Shown: positions 1 to 7,282, counted from the stretch's first letter. The stretch is DNA of 8,143 bases from Cloacimonetes bacterium UBA6081 (GCA_002428685.1 DIXL01000050.1:1-8143); one strand, 5' to 3'. The notes: generated from the sequence alone by a model not told the origin. Made by a program: numbers and translations.

Positions 1-109
1 GTTGCTCTCCACCCCACCTCACGGTGACGCAGTTACCTTCAGCTACAGAGCTTGACGTGACTCTGAACAGGACTTTCACCTGTCTGATATGCAGCGCACA
101 CAGGCGCAC
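1..109 (-). mobile_element. Group II intron, 5' end (domain I start), running off the left edge
   Basis: Read on the minus strand from 109 downwards, the sequence begins GTGCGCC, matching the group II intron 5' consensus GUGYG. It continues with elements typical of bacterial group II intron domain I in the right order: GGTGAAAGTCC (80-70), GAAGGTAAC (40-32) and a GAGGTGGGGTGGAG stretch (20-7). Only the first 109 nucleotides lie here. The rest of the ribozyme and any intron-encoded reverse transcriptase/maturase would be to the left of the window. The predicted 5' splice site lies between 110 (exon) and 109 (intron), two bases past the end of a perfect stem-loop at 112-133. A stem-loop beside the 5' splice site recalls class C introns, which insert after terminator-like hairpins, but the 5' motif is equally compatible with IIB-type introns, so the class is undecided. 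The family assignment rests on recognised conserved motifs, not on a folded model. Confidence 0.8.
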
Positions 110-111
110 GG

Positions 112-133
112 GTGGCAATCTCCTGATTGCCAC
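112..133. repeat. 22-nt perfect palindrome beside the intron 5' splice site
   Basis: GTGGCAATC (112-120), loop TCCT, GATTGCCAC (125-133): nine perfect base pairs around a 4-nt loop. It abuts the next palindrome at 134 with no gap and ends two bases before the intron start. There is no T-tract on either side, so a simple intrinsic terminator is not well supported. It may be a REP-like palindrome or the structural target of the intron. Confidence 0.7.
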
Positions 134-183
134 AAGCCGATCGGGAGATCGGCTTCCCTACGATCGGGAGATCGGCTTCCCTA
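134..183. repeat. Palindrome plus exact 23-bp tandem repeat (two copies)
   Basis: AAGCCGATC (134-142), loop GGGA, GATCGGCTT (147-155) is a second 22-nt palindrome with the same 9-4-9 design as its neighbour at 112-133. From 138 a 23-bp unit is repeated exactly: 138-160 and 161-183 are identical, with no spacer. Each copy carries the core CGATCGGGAGATCG. The second copy lacks the left outer arm, so it folds into a shorter hairpin (161-174). The core GATCGGGAGATC resembles the neighbouring palindrome read on the minus strand (AATCAGGAGATT). This looks like a family of short interspersed palindromes. Function is unknown; there is no spacer pattern to suggest CRISPR. Confidence 0.8.
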
Positions 184-353
184 TGCTTGACATAACACTA
201 TGAGCACTGTCCCCTTTGTTTTATCCTCCAGTCTGTCACCAGCTTTCACAGGCAAAGGGTTAATCACTAATACGGGCTCATCTGCCACCTGCTGTTTAGG
301 CACCAGGACTTCTTTCAGTCCATCGGCGCAGAAAGCATTCTGGGCAATCACGA
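184..353. other. Gene-free stretch; possible decayed coding fragment on the minus strand
   Basis: No confident gene lies between the repeats and the terminator. On the minus strand the frame is open from the terminator down to a TAG near 181, and the part below about 350 translates into protein-like text (AFCADGLKEVLVPKQQ, then VLVINPLPVKAGDRLEDK). Its only possible start is a TTG at 384 inside the terminator hairpin, and no ribosome binding site precedes it. The plus strand is also open over about 65 codons from an ATG at 200, as can happen by chance at this length. I do not recognise either product. A remnant of a disrupted gene is possible; a functional gene is unlikely. Confidence 0.2.
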
Positions 354-381
354 AAAGCCCCGGGCTTTCACCCGGGGCTTT
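354..381 (-). terminator. Intrinsic terminator hairpin after the secreted-protein gene
   Basis: An 11-bp perfect, GC-rich stem: AAAGCCCCGGG (354-364), loop CTTTCA, CCCGGGGCTTT (371-381). It lies 33 nt beyond the stop codon of the 937-residue gene (TAA at 415-417, minus strand). On that strand the stem ends in TTTT before CG, a short U-tract that fits a rho-independent terminator. The symmetric A/T-flanked stem could also stop transcription arriving on the plus strand. Confidence 0.8.
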
Positions 382-414
382 CAATTTAACCGACTAAGCG
401 GCTAACAGATTAGT

Positions 415-3228
415 TTATTTAGCCAATAGCATTTTGCGGGTAATGCTTTTGCCGGCGTTATTAACGCGGTAGAAATACATTCCGCTGGCTACGGACTTGT
501 TGTTATCGTCGGTTCCATTCCAAACAACCTTTTGGTATCCAGCACTCATATTGCTGTTCACCAAAGAACGCACCAATTGACCTTTCAGATTATAAATCTT
601 CAGGCTGGTCATGCCGCTAACGGGCAGACTAAAGGAAATGGTGGTTTCGGGGTTGAAGGGATTGGGATAATTCTTGGCATCCAGCACTACAGGCAGGATG
701 TTGGGATCATCAATATCGCTGCCAGTGTAAACAATGGCACGCATCATTATTTCGCCTTCTGAAACGGCAACCCAGGGATCAGTTGTGCTCATTTTTTTGT
801 AGCTGTAACCATTGGAACTGGTGTCCAAACCGATCTGCGCTGCGTTGGTGGTTTCCAGAATCGCCACATAGAACGAACCATCTTCAACCGTAATTTCTTG
901 CGGAAGGGTAATGTAGTTCCATCCGGCTACTACATTGGCAGCGGGATACTGGTATTGAGCCATCTGTGTTCCAGGCATGCCATCGGTGCCATCGTTATCA
1001 AACACACGCACAATGATTCCAGCGGTTCCGGGAGTGTGGATAAATACTTTTACATATTTTACACCAACAGGATTGCCATAGTTATATTTTACAGCCATTT
1101 GTTTGGTAGAGCCAACTGAATAGCCAAGTTCGGCAGTGCCGTCATCGTGGCTGAGTTCAGAATGCAATTCCGGCAATACAAACACGCTGATGGTGTTTGA
1201 AGCCAGGGATTCGTTTGTGCCATACAACGCAGTTACATGATAGGTATGCACTCCACCAACAACAGCGGCATCGGTGTAGGTAAGCACAGTTCCGGCAACC
1301 TGACCCACAAAGGTTCCATCACGGAAGATCTTGTAGGCAGTTACATCGCGATCGCGATTTGGCTGTGTAGCAGCAAGGGTTGCAGAGGAAATCGGTTGGA
1401 CGTTATTAATGGGCAATTCGCCAATCACGTATTCGTTACCGGCTGCATCAGCCACATAAACCTGGATATTCCAGTTATAGATAAGTTCAGGGTTCAGAGC
1501 ACTAAGAGTCTGCCACACATTATTCATGCGGATCATGTTACCATAACCTTCCACTTGCGGACCTTCGTCACAACCGGCAGGATAGCCTGTGGTTGCATTG
1601 CAGCGGAAACCAGCCATCAAAGAAGTTCCGGCTGGAATGGTGTAAGGAGTTGTAAGCACAATTTCGTTCCAGGCATCAATGGTAGGATTGGCAACAGCCT
1701 GTTCATAAACCAAGGTTCCGGTGGAACCGGTCCAGATGCGGACTGCATAGGTGCACGAAGTAATAGGTTCGGCAGGGACGAATTTGATCTTGGTAATATT
1801 CATGCCAACATAGGGATAGATGCTGTTTACATCGCCTAAGGCATCCCATTTGGCAGCCACATCAAAATCTACAACACCATTGGTTCCGATGGAATTTCCC
1901 GCAGGTTCACCACAATAGGTAAGCCAGCCAGGTTCACCACCGCCACCACCACTACCAGGTGCATCCCAATTCAGGGTAACATCGGTTCCGGCAACTGTGG
2001 CTTCCAGGTTTTCCGGAGCAGCTATAATAATGTCGTTATAAATCTTGAAATCGTCAATCATGATACCGGTTCCATTGGGAGTGTCGGCATCAGATCTGAA
2101 ATACCAGCGGAACATTGCGGTTTCACCGGCATAATCATTAATAAGCCCGTCCAGCGTATAGCTTTCAATCATGGAAGCCCAAGCTGTGGGGGCATCGCTA
2201 TAAACATAATTGTTTCCTGTGGCACTGCCATAGGGATTGCTCATGGCAAACCAGGTAACTCCATTGTTGATAGAGATTTCCCAGCCGAAATAATCAACTT
2301 CCGGGAAGACATCAGGGTCGGTGAAAGAGCCCATAATCATAAAGTCAGCACGGATATCTCCGCTGGTGGGCAAAACGATTGCAGGGCTTACCAGATAGTT
2401 CAGCATGTTTACATTATAGCTACCGGTGGCATTTTGGTTTTTCATCACATGAGTTGGTGATGGAGCTGCGGCGTCTGTAGCAATGTTCCAGATGTCTCCA
2501 CCCAGGGGAACCATGCTGGCCCAGGTCATTTGGCCGTCGTTTGTGCCATTGTTTGAATATCCACCAAAGGAAATGTCATCTACCATCATGCCAAACATGG
2601 CAGGGGCATCGCCGGTGCTGTAAGCTGGGTCAGAACCGAAAGCAAAACGGATTTTTACGTTTTGGCCAACATAGGCACTAAGATTAAACGTGGCATTAGC
2701 CCATGTAGTCTGAGCACCACCCCAACCGGGAATATTTGGACCTTCGCCATGTTCAAAACCAAAGGCATAGGACGAAGTCATGTTATAAGCAGGAGTTCCG
2801 GCAATCGGAGTCCAGATTGTTCCACCATCGGTGGAAACGCGAACGTTGCAAGCATCCCAACCAGTATAGGGAGCGGTTGCTCCGGAGGTTGCTTCCACAT
2901 TGTAACGTAGCTTAAAAGTTAAGGTAGCATTTGCAGCCGTAAGGGCACGGGCAGGAGTATCCAATACCAAATACTGGGTGTCATAATAACCACCGATATT
3001 GGCTCCTGAGGCCAAAGCTGGATCACCCATCCACCATACGTCGCCTTGGGTATCGCCATTATTGTAAATATGCCAGTTGTTGGGACTTTGTGCACCATCA
3101 TAGTGAGTCCAACCAGTGGCTCCAGATTCAAAATCTTCGCTGTAGGCTACCACTTCATAGCGGCTGCCATTGGCAAACATTGCCGTAACAATGGTTAGGG
3201 CTAAGATAATCAGCCAATACTTTTTCAT
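415..3228 (-). CDS. Secreted multidomain beta-sandwich protein with C-terminal sorting domain
   Basis: A 937-residue exported protein. Residues 1-19 form a signal peptide (MKKYWLIILALTIVTAMFA). Two MAM/jelly-roll-like modules follow, about 28-223 and 233-398, with matching landmarks: VSTDGGTIW and ISINNGVTW in mid-domain, MMVDDISF and IMIDDFKI at their ends. A fibronectin type III domain opens at 404-424 (PENLEATVAGTDVTLNW) and resumes at about 627-684 (AYKIFRDG to NESLASNTI). Between lie a glycine linker (426-431) and a beta-rich inserted domain with four cysteines (439, 492, 543, 553). A further beta-sandwich covers 688-835. Residues 853-937 match the FlgD-like/Por secretion tail: NYPNPFNPETTISFSLP, SLKIYNLKGQLVRSLV, SGMYFYR, basic end. 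Such tails usually direct cell-surface attachment or type IX-like release; that is inferred here. No catalytic motif was recognised, so adhesion, binding or a structural role is more likely than a certain enzyme activity. The ATG at 3228 has an AGGAGG ribosome binding site four bases upstream. Confidence 0.9.
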   Translation of the reverse strand: MKKYWLIILALTIVTAMFANGSRYEVVAYSEDFESGATGWTHYDGAQSPNNWHIYNNGDTQGDVWWMGDPALASGANIGGYYDTQYLVLDTPARALTAANATLTFKLRYNVEATSGATAPYTGWDACNVRVSTDGGTIWTPIAGTPAYNMTSSYAFGFEHGEGPNIPGWGGAQTTWANATFNLSAYVGQNVKIRFAFGSDPAYSTGDAPAMFGMMVDDISFGGYSNNGTNDGQMTWASMVPLGGDIWNIATDAAAPSPTHVMKNQNATGSYNVNMLNYLVSPAIVLPTSGDIRADFMIMGSFTDPDVFPEVDYFGWEISINNGVTWFAMSNPYGSATGNNYVYSDAPTAWASMIESYTLDGLINDYAGETAMFRWYFRSDADTPNGTGIMIDDFKIYNDIIIAAPENLEATVAGTDVTLNWDAPGSGGGGGEPGWLTYCGEPAGNSIGTNGVVDFDVAAKWDALGDVNSIYPYVGMNITKIKFVPAEPITSCTYAVRIWTGSTGTLVYEQAVANPTIDAWNEIVLTTPYTIPAGTSLMAGFRCNATTGYPAGCDEGPQVEGYGNMIRMNNVWQTLSALNPELIYNWNIQVYVADAAGNEYVIGELPINNVQPISSATLAATQPNRDRDVTAYKIFRDGTFVGQVAGTVLTYTDAAVVGGVHTYHVTALYGTNESLASNTISVFVLPELHSELSHDDGTAELGYSVGSTKQMAVKYNYGNPVGVKYVKVFIHTPGTAGIIVRVFDNDGTDGMPGTQMAQYQYPAANVVAGWNYITLPQEITVEDGSFYVAILETTNAAQIGLDTSSNGYSYKKMSTTDPWVAVSEGEIMMRAIVYTGSDIDDPNILPVVLDAKNYPNPFNPETTISFSLPVSGMTSLKIYNLKGQLVRSLVNSNMSAGYQKVVWNGTDDNNKSVASGMYFYRVNNAGKSITRKMLLAK

Positions 3229-3324
3229 TGATCCTCCTTATAGATCAAGGGATGTTTCTTTCGTTATTTTTAGTTTTTTGCGATGCCATAATTTTGTCAA
3301 CGCTTTTTTTCTATTCCTTCGGTT
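3229..3324 (-). promoter_or_regulatory. Leader of the secreted-protein gene: strong RBS, tentative -35
   Basis: The 96-bp gap between the second ABC gene and the secreted-protein gene holds a near-perfect Shine-Dalgarno, TAAGGAGG (3240-3233, minus strand), four bases before the ATG. A perfect TTGACA lies at 3300-3295. At 17 nt spacing the -10 candidate is AAAACT, a poor match; TAAAAAT (3272-3266) fits better in base content but is about 22 nt away. I see no terminator hairpin after the ABC gene. The secreted-protein gene may therefore have its own promoter, receive read-through, or both. Confidence 0.35.
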
Positions 3325-5496
3325 TTATGTATATTGCAAACGATACAGATCATAATATAATCCTTTATTGTCCAAAAGCTCAAAGTGAGATCCTTCTTCC
3401 ACAATTTCACCTTTGTGCAACACAAGAATGCGGTCAACATGCTGAACTGTGGATAACCGGTGAGCTATCATAATAGAGGTTCGGTGTTCTATAATTTTCT
3501 CCAGAGCGTCCTGAATCAAAATTTCAGTTTCGGTATCGATATTGGAGGTTGCTTCATCCAGGATAAAAATTGAGGGATTATAGGCCAAAACCCTGGCAAA
3601 AGCAATTAGCTGACGCTGCCCTGTGGAAAGAGTTGCGCCGCGTTCCATTACCGGTTCATCATAGCCGGCAGGGAGCTTGCTGATAAATTTATCTGCATTT
3701 ACATATTTTGCCACTTGAATAATCTCTTCGCGGCTGAGTTTAGTGTCGTTAAGGGCTATGTTTTCGCTGATGTTGCCGGAAAATATAAACACATCCTGCT
3801 GCACTATGCCAACGTTGGCTCGCAGGTCTGGCAGCGAATACTGGTGCAGCTCTTTGCCATCTATAAATATTTTGCCCTTTTGATAGGGATACATTCCCAG
3901 GATAAGGTTTACTATAGAGGTTTTTCCGCTACCTGTATGCCCCACCAGGGCAATTTTCTCCCCGGCTTTAATTTTGAAGGAGATATCTTTCAGCACCCAT
4001 TCATCGGGATTATAGGCCAGCCACACATGATCAAATTCAATTTCGCCTTCCAGTTTTGCGCCCCTGTTTTTTTCCAGCCTGTAGTCGTCTGTGGGTTGCT
4101 CCATCAGGTCAAAGATACGTTCTGCGCTTGCCAGGGCACCTTGCAGGACATTGAACTTTTCCGAGAAGTCGTTGATAGGCTCAAACAGCTTATGGATATA
4201 CTGGGTAAAGGCCATCAGCAGACCAATGGTTATCATTCCCTGCAAGATTTGTCCACCGCCATACCAAATCATGATTGCTACGGCTACCTGCGAAGAAACG
4301 TGGATGATCGGGCGGAAAAAGGAAAAAAGCTTCAATTGCTTGATGGAAGCACTAAAGTAGTCCTGATTAATATCGGCAAATTCCTGTTTTTTGTGAAAAT
4401 ACTGGTTGAATAGCTGAATAATTTTCTGTCCTGCTATGTGTTCTGCCAGAGTGGCATTCAGCGCAGCCAGATGCTTACGCACTTCACGATAGATAACTCT
4501 GGTCTTGCTGCGGTAAACATAAATCACCCATACAACCAAAGGCAAAATTGTAAAGCTGACCAAGGCAAGCTGCCAATTTAGCACCAGCATCAGCACCACA
4601 ATAGCCACTATCAGAATAAAATCCTGGATAATGGTGATCACACCCGAAGCTAACATTTCGTCAATAGCTCTGATATCGTTGGTAACCCTGGTTACCAGGC
4701 GTCCCACAGGATTTTGATCAAAATATTGAGTTGGCATTTTTTGCAAATGAGCAAACACATCGTGCCGCAAATCCGCCATGGCTTTTTGCGAGAAATAGGC
4801 AGTGATTACCAACTGAAAATAGCTGGTAACCAGCCTCAGCGTAATGATCCCCAAAAAGATTAAAGCCAGCACCAGCAGTTTGTTGGAGGCTTCACCCCTA
4901 ACTGCCAAACGCTGATTGCGCGGGAGTTTATTCAATTCCGCTTTAGGCACGGCAAGTGTAGAAGCACCAACCCTAAACCAACCTTTTATGTTTTGCGTGT
5001 CTTGCTCGGGATGAGTATTTTCTGGAATATAGCGATTCAGAATGTTGATATGGGTGGATTTATCGGTAATCAAAAACACGGTTACATTACTCAGGATACC
5101 TTGTTGTTTCAACTTTTCAAGGTCTGGTTTGTCTATTTTATTACGGTCTTTGGGGCTAAGGATTATGTAATGCGCCTTGCCATAATGATATTCTTTAAAC
5201 TTCAGTTTTTCATAACGGCTGTCAAATTCCCTATAGGCAGTCGCATCTGCAAAAATAGCAATGGACTTGTCCGAAACAATGTAATCATCAATGGCTTTAC
5301 GCTGAATCAAGGGAATGTAAACTTCCGCACCGGAGACCAACATCAGTAGAGCAAAGGACAAGATCACCCATTTCAGATATGGCTTCAGATATTGCAGCAT
5401 TTTGCCGTAAAGCCGGCGATCGTAAATATTGCCTTTCAGGTCGTCACTGGCAAAACCGCCACTACCACGGCCTCCACCGCCTCCACCATGCATCAT
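3325..5496 (-). CDS. ABC exporter half-transporter, BmrD/TM288-like subunit with catalytic Glu and large TM1-TM2 insertion
   Basis: A 723-residue fusion of membrane and ATPase domains (ABC type I exporter). A Gly-rich N terminus (MMHGGGGGGRGSGG) precedes TM1 at about 41-63. TM2 (about 205-228) follows only after some 140 extracytoplasmic residues; TM3-TM6 lie at about 283-440. The nucleotide-binding domain shows A-loop Tyr495, Walker A GHTGSGKTS (519-527), Q-loop Gln567, signature LSTGQ (623-627), Walker B FILDE with catalytic Glu648, D-loop SNID (651-654) and His679. Glu648 plus the off-consensus LSTGQ is how the catalytic subunit of heterodimeric exporters such as BmrCD, LmrCD and TM287/288 looks; the partner is the gene just upstream. 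At 723 residues it is longer than a usual half-transporter (about 580-620), mostly because of the insertion. The ATG at 5496 overlaps the upstream stop by four bases (ATGA), and AGGAGAGG lies just before it. Substrate unknown: drug, peptide or lipid export are all possible. Confidence 0.93.
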   Translation of the reverse strand: MMHGGGGGGRGSGGFASDDLKGNIYDRRLYGKMLQYLKPYLKWVILSFALLMLVSGAEVYIPLIQRKAIDDYIVSDKSIAIFADATAYREFDSRYEKLKFKEYHYGKAHYIILSPKDRNKIDKPDLEKLKQQGILSNVTVFLITDKSTHINILNRYIPENTHPEQDTQNIKGWFRVGASTLAVPKAELNKLPRNQRLAVRGEASNKLLVLALIFLGIITLRLVTSYFQLVITAYFSQKAMADLRHDVFAHLQKMPTQYFDQNPVGRLVTRVTNDIRAIDEMLASGVITIIQDFILIVAIVVLMLVLNWQLALVSFTILPLVVWVIYVYRSKTRVIYREVRKHLAALNATLAEHIAGQKIIQLFNQYFHKKQEFADINQDYFSASIKQLKLFSFFRPIIHVSSQVAVAIMIWYGGGQILQGMITIGLLMAFTQYIHKLFEPINDFSEKFNVLQGALASAERIFDLMEQPTDDYRLEKNRGAKLEGEIEFDHVWLAYNPDEWVLKDISFKIKAGEKIALVGHTGSGKTSIVNLILGMYPYQKGKIFIDGKELHQYSLPDLRANVGIVQQDVFIFSGNISENIALNDTKLSREEIIQVAKYVNADKFISKLPAGYDEPVMERGATLSTGQRQLIAFARVLAYNPSIFILDEATSNIDTETEILIQDALEKIIEHRTSIMIAHRLSTVQHVDRILVLHKGEIVEEGSHFELLDNKGLYYDLYRLQYT

Positions 5497-7244
5497 AATT
5501 CCTCTCCTTCCAGCCTGGCTCTGATCCGTTGTTTTTCGTAAAGGTCTCTATACAAACCTCCCATGGCCAGAAGTGCGGCATGATTTCCGCGTTCGGCAAT
5601 TAGGCCATCCCCCAGCACGATAATCTTATCGGCATGCTGAATGGAAGAGATGCGGTGCGCGATTATCAGAGTGGTTTTGCCCTTGCGCAGGTCTATCAAG
5701 CGCTCCAAAATAAAGCGTTCGGTTTTTGTGTCCACCGCCGAAAGGGCATCGTCCAAAATCAAAATCTGGGGATTGGTCAGCAGGGCACGGGCAATGGCCA
5801 CACGCTGTTTTTGGCCTCCGGAAAGGGTAATGCCTCTCTCGCCCACCATGGTGTCAAATTTATTGTCAAAATCCATTATTTCGTCATAAACCTGTGCCAC
5901 CTTAGCCGCTTCGTGCACTGCCTCAAGGGAGGTTTCGGGGTTGCCAAGACGGATATTATTGGCAATGGTATCGGAAAACAAAAAGATATCCTGTGGCACC
6001 AGCACCATATCGCGTCTCAATATTTGCAGGGGAATGCTGTGCACATCGTGTTCGTCTATATAAATACTATCCTGCGGGGGATTATAAATCCGCACCAGCA
6101 GCTCAATCAAGCTGGTTTTCCCGCATCCCGTAGGGCCTACAATGGCCAGGGTTTTTCCTGCATCGATTCTGGCAGAAATGCCTTTAAATACCGGGGGTAA
6201 ATTTTCGCCGTAACTGAACGACAAATCCTTTATAGTTATAGCTCCTGCCAGAGATTTAATGGAAGCATCTGCCTGACTGTCGTCTATCTCCGGCTTTTGT
6301 TCAAAGATAGTATTTAAGCGCTTTAAAGAAGCGGTTCCGCGCTGATACATATCCACAATCCAGCCAATGGCAATCATCGGCCACACTAACATGCCCAGAT
6401 ACTGGAAGAAAGCGATAAAACCGCCAATACTAATTTCTCCACGGATGGCAGAGCGTCCGCCAAAGTAGAGCGTGATGATCATACTGATGCTTATTACAAA
6501 GCCCATAAAGGGATGAAATACTCCGGCAATTTTTGCCAAAGCGATGTTTTGCCGCACAAAATCGAGGGACACCTCATCCAATTTGTCCAGTTCGGTTTGT
6601 TCCTGGCTAAACGCCTTCACAATTCTAATGCCGGAAATACTTTCCTGCACTCTGCCGCTTAAAGTGGCAAAACTTTCCTGCACTGCGCCAAAGCGTTTGT
6701 GCATCTTTTTGCCGAAATGCCGGATCGTTAGCGTTAAAAACGGCATCGGAATAATGGCCAAAAGGGTTAAACGCCAATTTATAGACACCATAAAAGAAAA
6801 GGAAGCCACGGTCATTAATACTATGTCCATAGCGGCTATCAGCCCCATGCCAAACAGCATCCGCACCGCATTCAGATCATTTGTGGCATACGCCATCAGA
6901 TCACCGGTTTTGCTGCGATTAAAGAAGTTTTGGGACAGGGTTAGCAGATGGTCATAATAATCCTGGCGCAAATACCGGTCTATCCGGTGCGAATTGCCAA
7001 TAATCAGGATACGCCAAAAATAGCGCAGCACCATCACCGCAACTGCCAAGCCAAAGATTATCAAACCTACATAAACCAAGCCCTGGTTGTCTATGGTGCG
7101 GGCTTGCAGGTGATCTATGGCATATTGCAGCACTTTCGGCATGGCCAATTGCACCACATCCACCAAAATAAGCATGATAATTCCGCCTATAATCTGCTTA
7201 TAGCTCTTCTTTAAATAGGGCAGAATAGCGTCAAAAGTTCGCAA
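5493..7244 (-). CDS. ABC exporter half-transporter, BmrC/TM287-like subunit with degenerate Walker B
   Basis: First gene of the two-gene exporter operon. Numbering from the upstream TTG at 7256 (587 residues), six membrane segments lie at about 19-41, 60-82, 135-157, 160-180, 243-265 and 275-300, and the cytoplasmic loop motif FFNRSKTGDLMAYATND is at 111-127. The ATPase domain has A-loop Tyr349, Walker A GPTGCGKTS (374-382), Q-loop Gln422, canonical LSGGQ (478-482), Walker B ILILDD with Asp503 where the catalytic Glu is expected, D-loop SAVD and His534. Asp at that position marks the non-catalytic ATP site of heterodimeric exporters, while its intact LSGGQ would complete the active site formed with Glu648 of the partner. 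Length is normal for the family. I place the start at TTG 7244 (583 residues): GGAG lies six bases before it, whereas TTG 7256 has no ribosome binding site and an in-frame TAG sits just upstream. No ATG start is available. Confidence 0.92.
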   Translation of the reverse strand: MRTFDAILPYLKKSYKQIIGGIIMLILVDVVQLAMPKVLQYAIDHLQARTIDNQGLVYVGLIIFGLAVAVMVLRYFWRILIIGNSHRIDRYLRQDYYDHLLTLSQNFFNRSKTGDLMAYATNDLNAVRMLFGMGLIAAMDIVLMTVASFSFMVSINWRLTLLAIIPMPFLTLTIRHFGKKMHKRFGAVQESFATLSGRVQESISGIRIVKAFSQEQTELDKLDEVSLDFVRQNIALAKIAGVFHPFMGFVISISMIITLYFGGRSAIRGEISIGGFIAFFQYLGMLVWPMIAIGWIVDMYQRGTASLKRLNTIFEQKPEIDDSQADASIKSLAGAITIKDLSFSYGENLPPVFKGISARIDAGKTLAIVGPTGCGKTSLIELLVRIYNPPQDSIYIDEHDVHSIPLQILRRDMVLVPQDIFLFSDTIANNIRLGNPETSLEAVHEAAKVAQVYDEIMDFDNKFDTMVGERGITLSGGQKQRVAIARALLTNPQILILDDALSAVDTKTERFILERLIDLRKGKTTLIIAHRISSIQHADKIIVLGDGLIAERGNHAALLAMGGLYRDLYEKQRIRARLEGEEL

Positions 7245-7254
7245 TTTTATCTCC
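7242..7254 (-). promoter_or_regulatory. RBS that decides a TTG start for the first ABC gene
   Basis: On the minus strand GGAG (7254-7251) is followed by ATAAAA and then TTG (7244-7242). The six-base spacing is close to ideal. The alternative TTG at 7256-7254 overlaps this GGAG and has nothing like a Shine-Dalgarno before it. Confidence 0.6.
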
Positions 7255-7282
7255 AATAACTGTATCTATATATCTATCCGAC

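Noticed and set aside
112..183. CRISPR-like repeats
   Set aside because: The repeat units are tandem with no unique spacers, only two full copies, and no cas genes are nearby.
1237..1839. 200-codon open frame on the plus strand
   Set aside because: Lies wholly antisense to the secreted-protein gene, whose domains and signal peptide are clear; its translation is rich in His, Ile and Gly without domain character.
3715..4413. 232-codon open frame on the plus strand
   Set aside because: Antisense to the ATPase and membrane region of the second ABC gene; a shadow of its codon bias, with no motif or RBS.
5634..6200. 188-codon open frame on the plus strand
   Set aside because: Antisense to the ATPase domain of the first ABC gene; no recognisable features.
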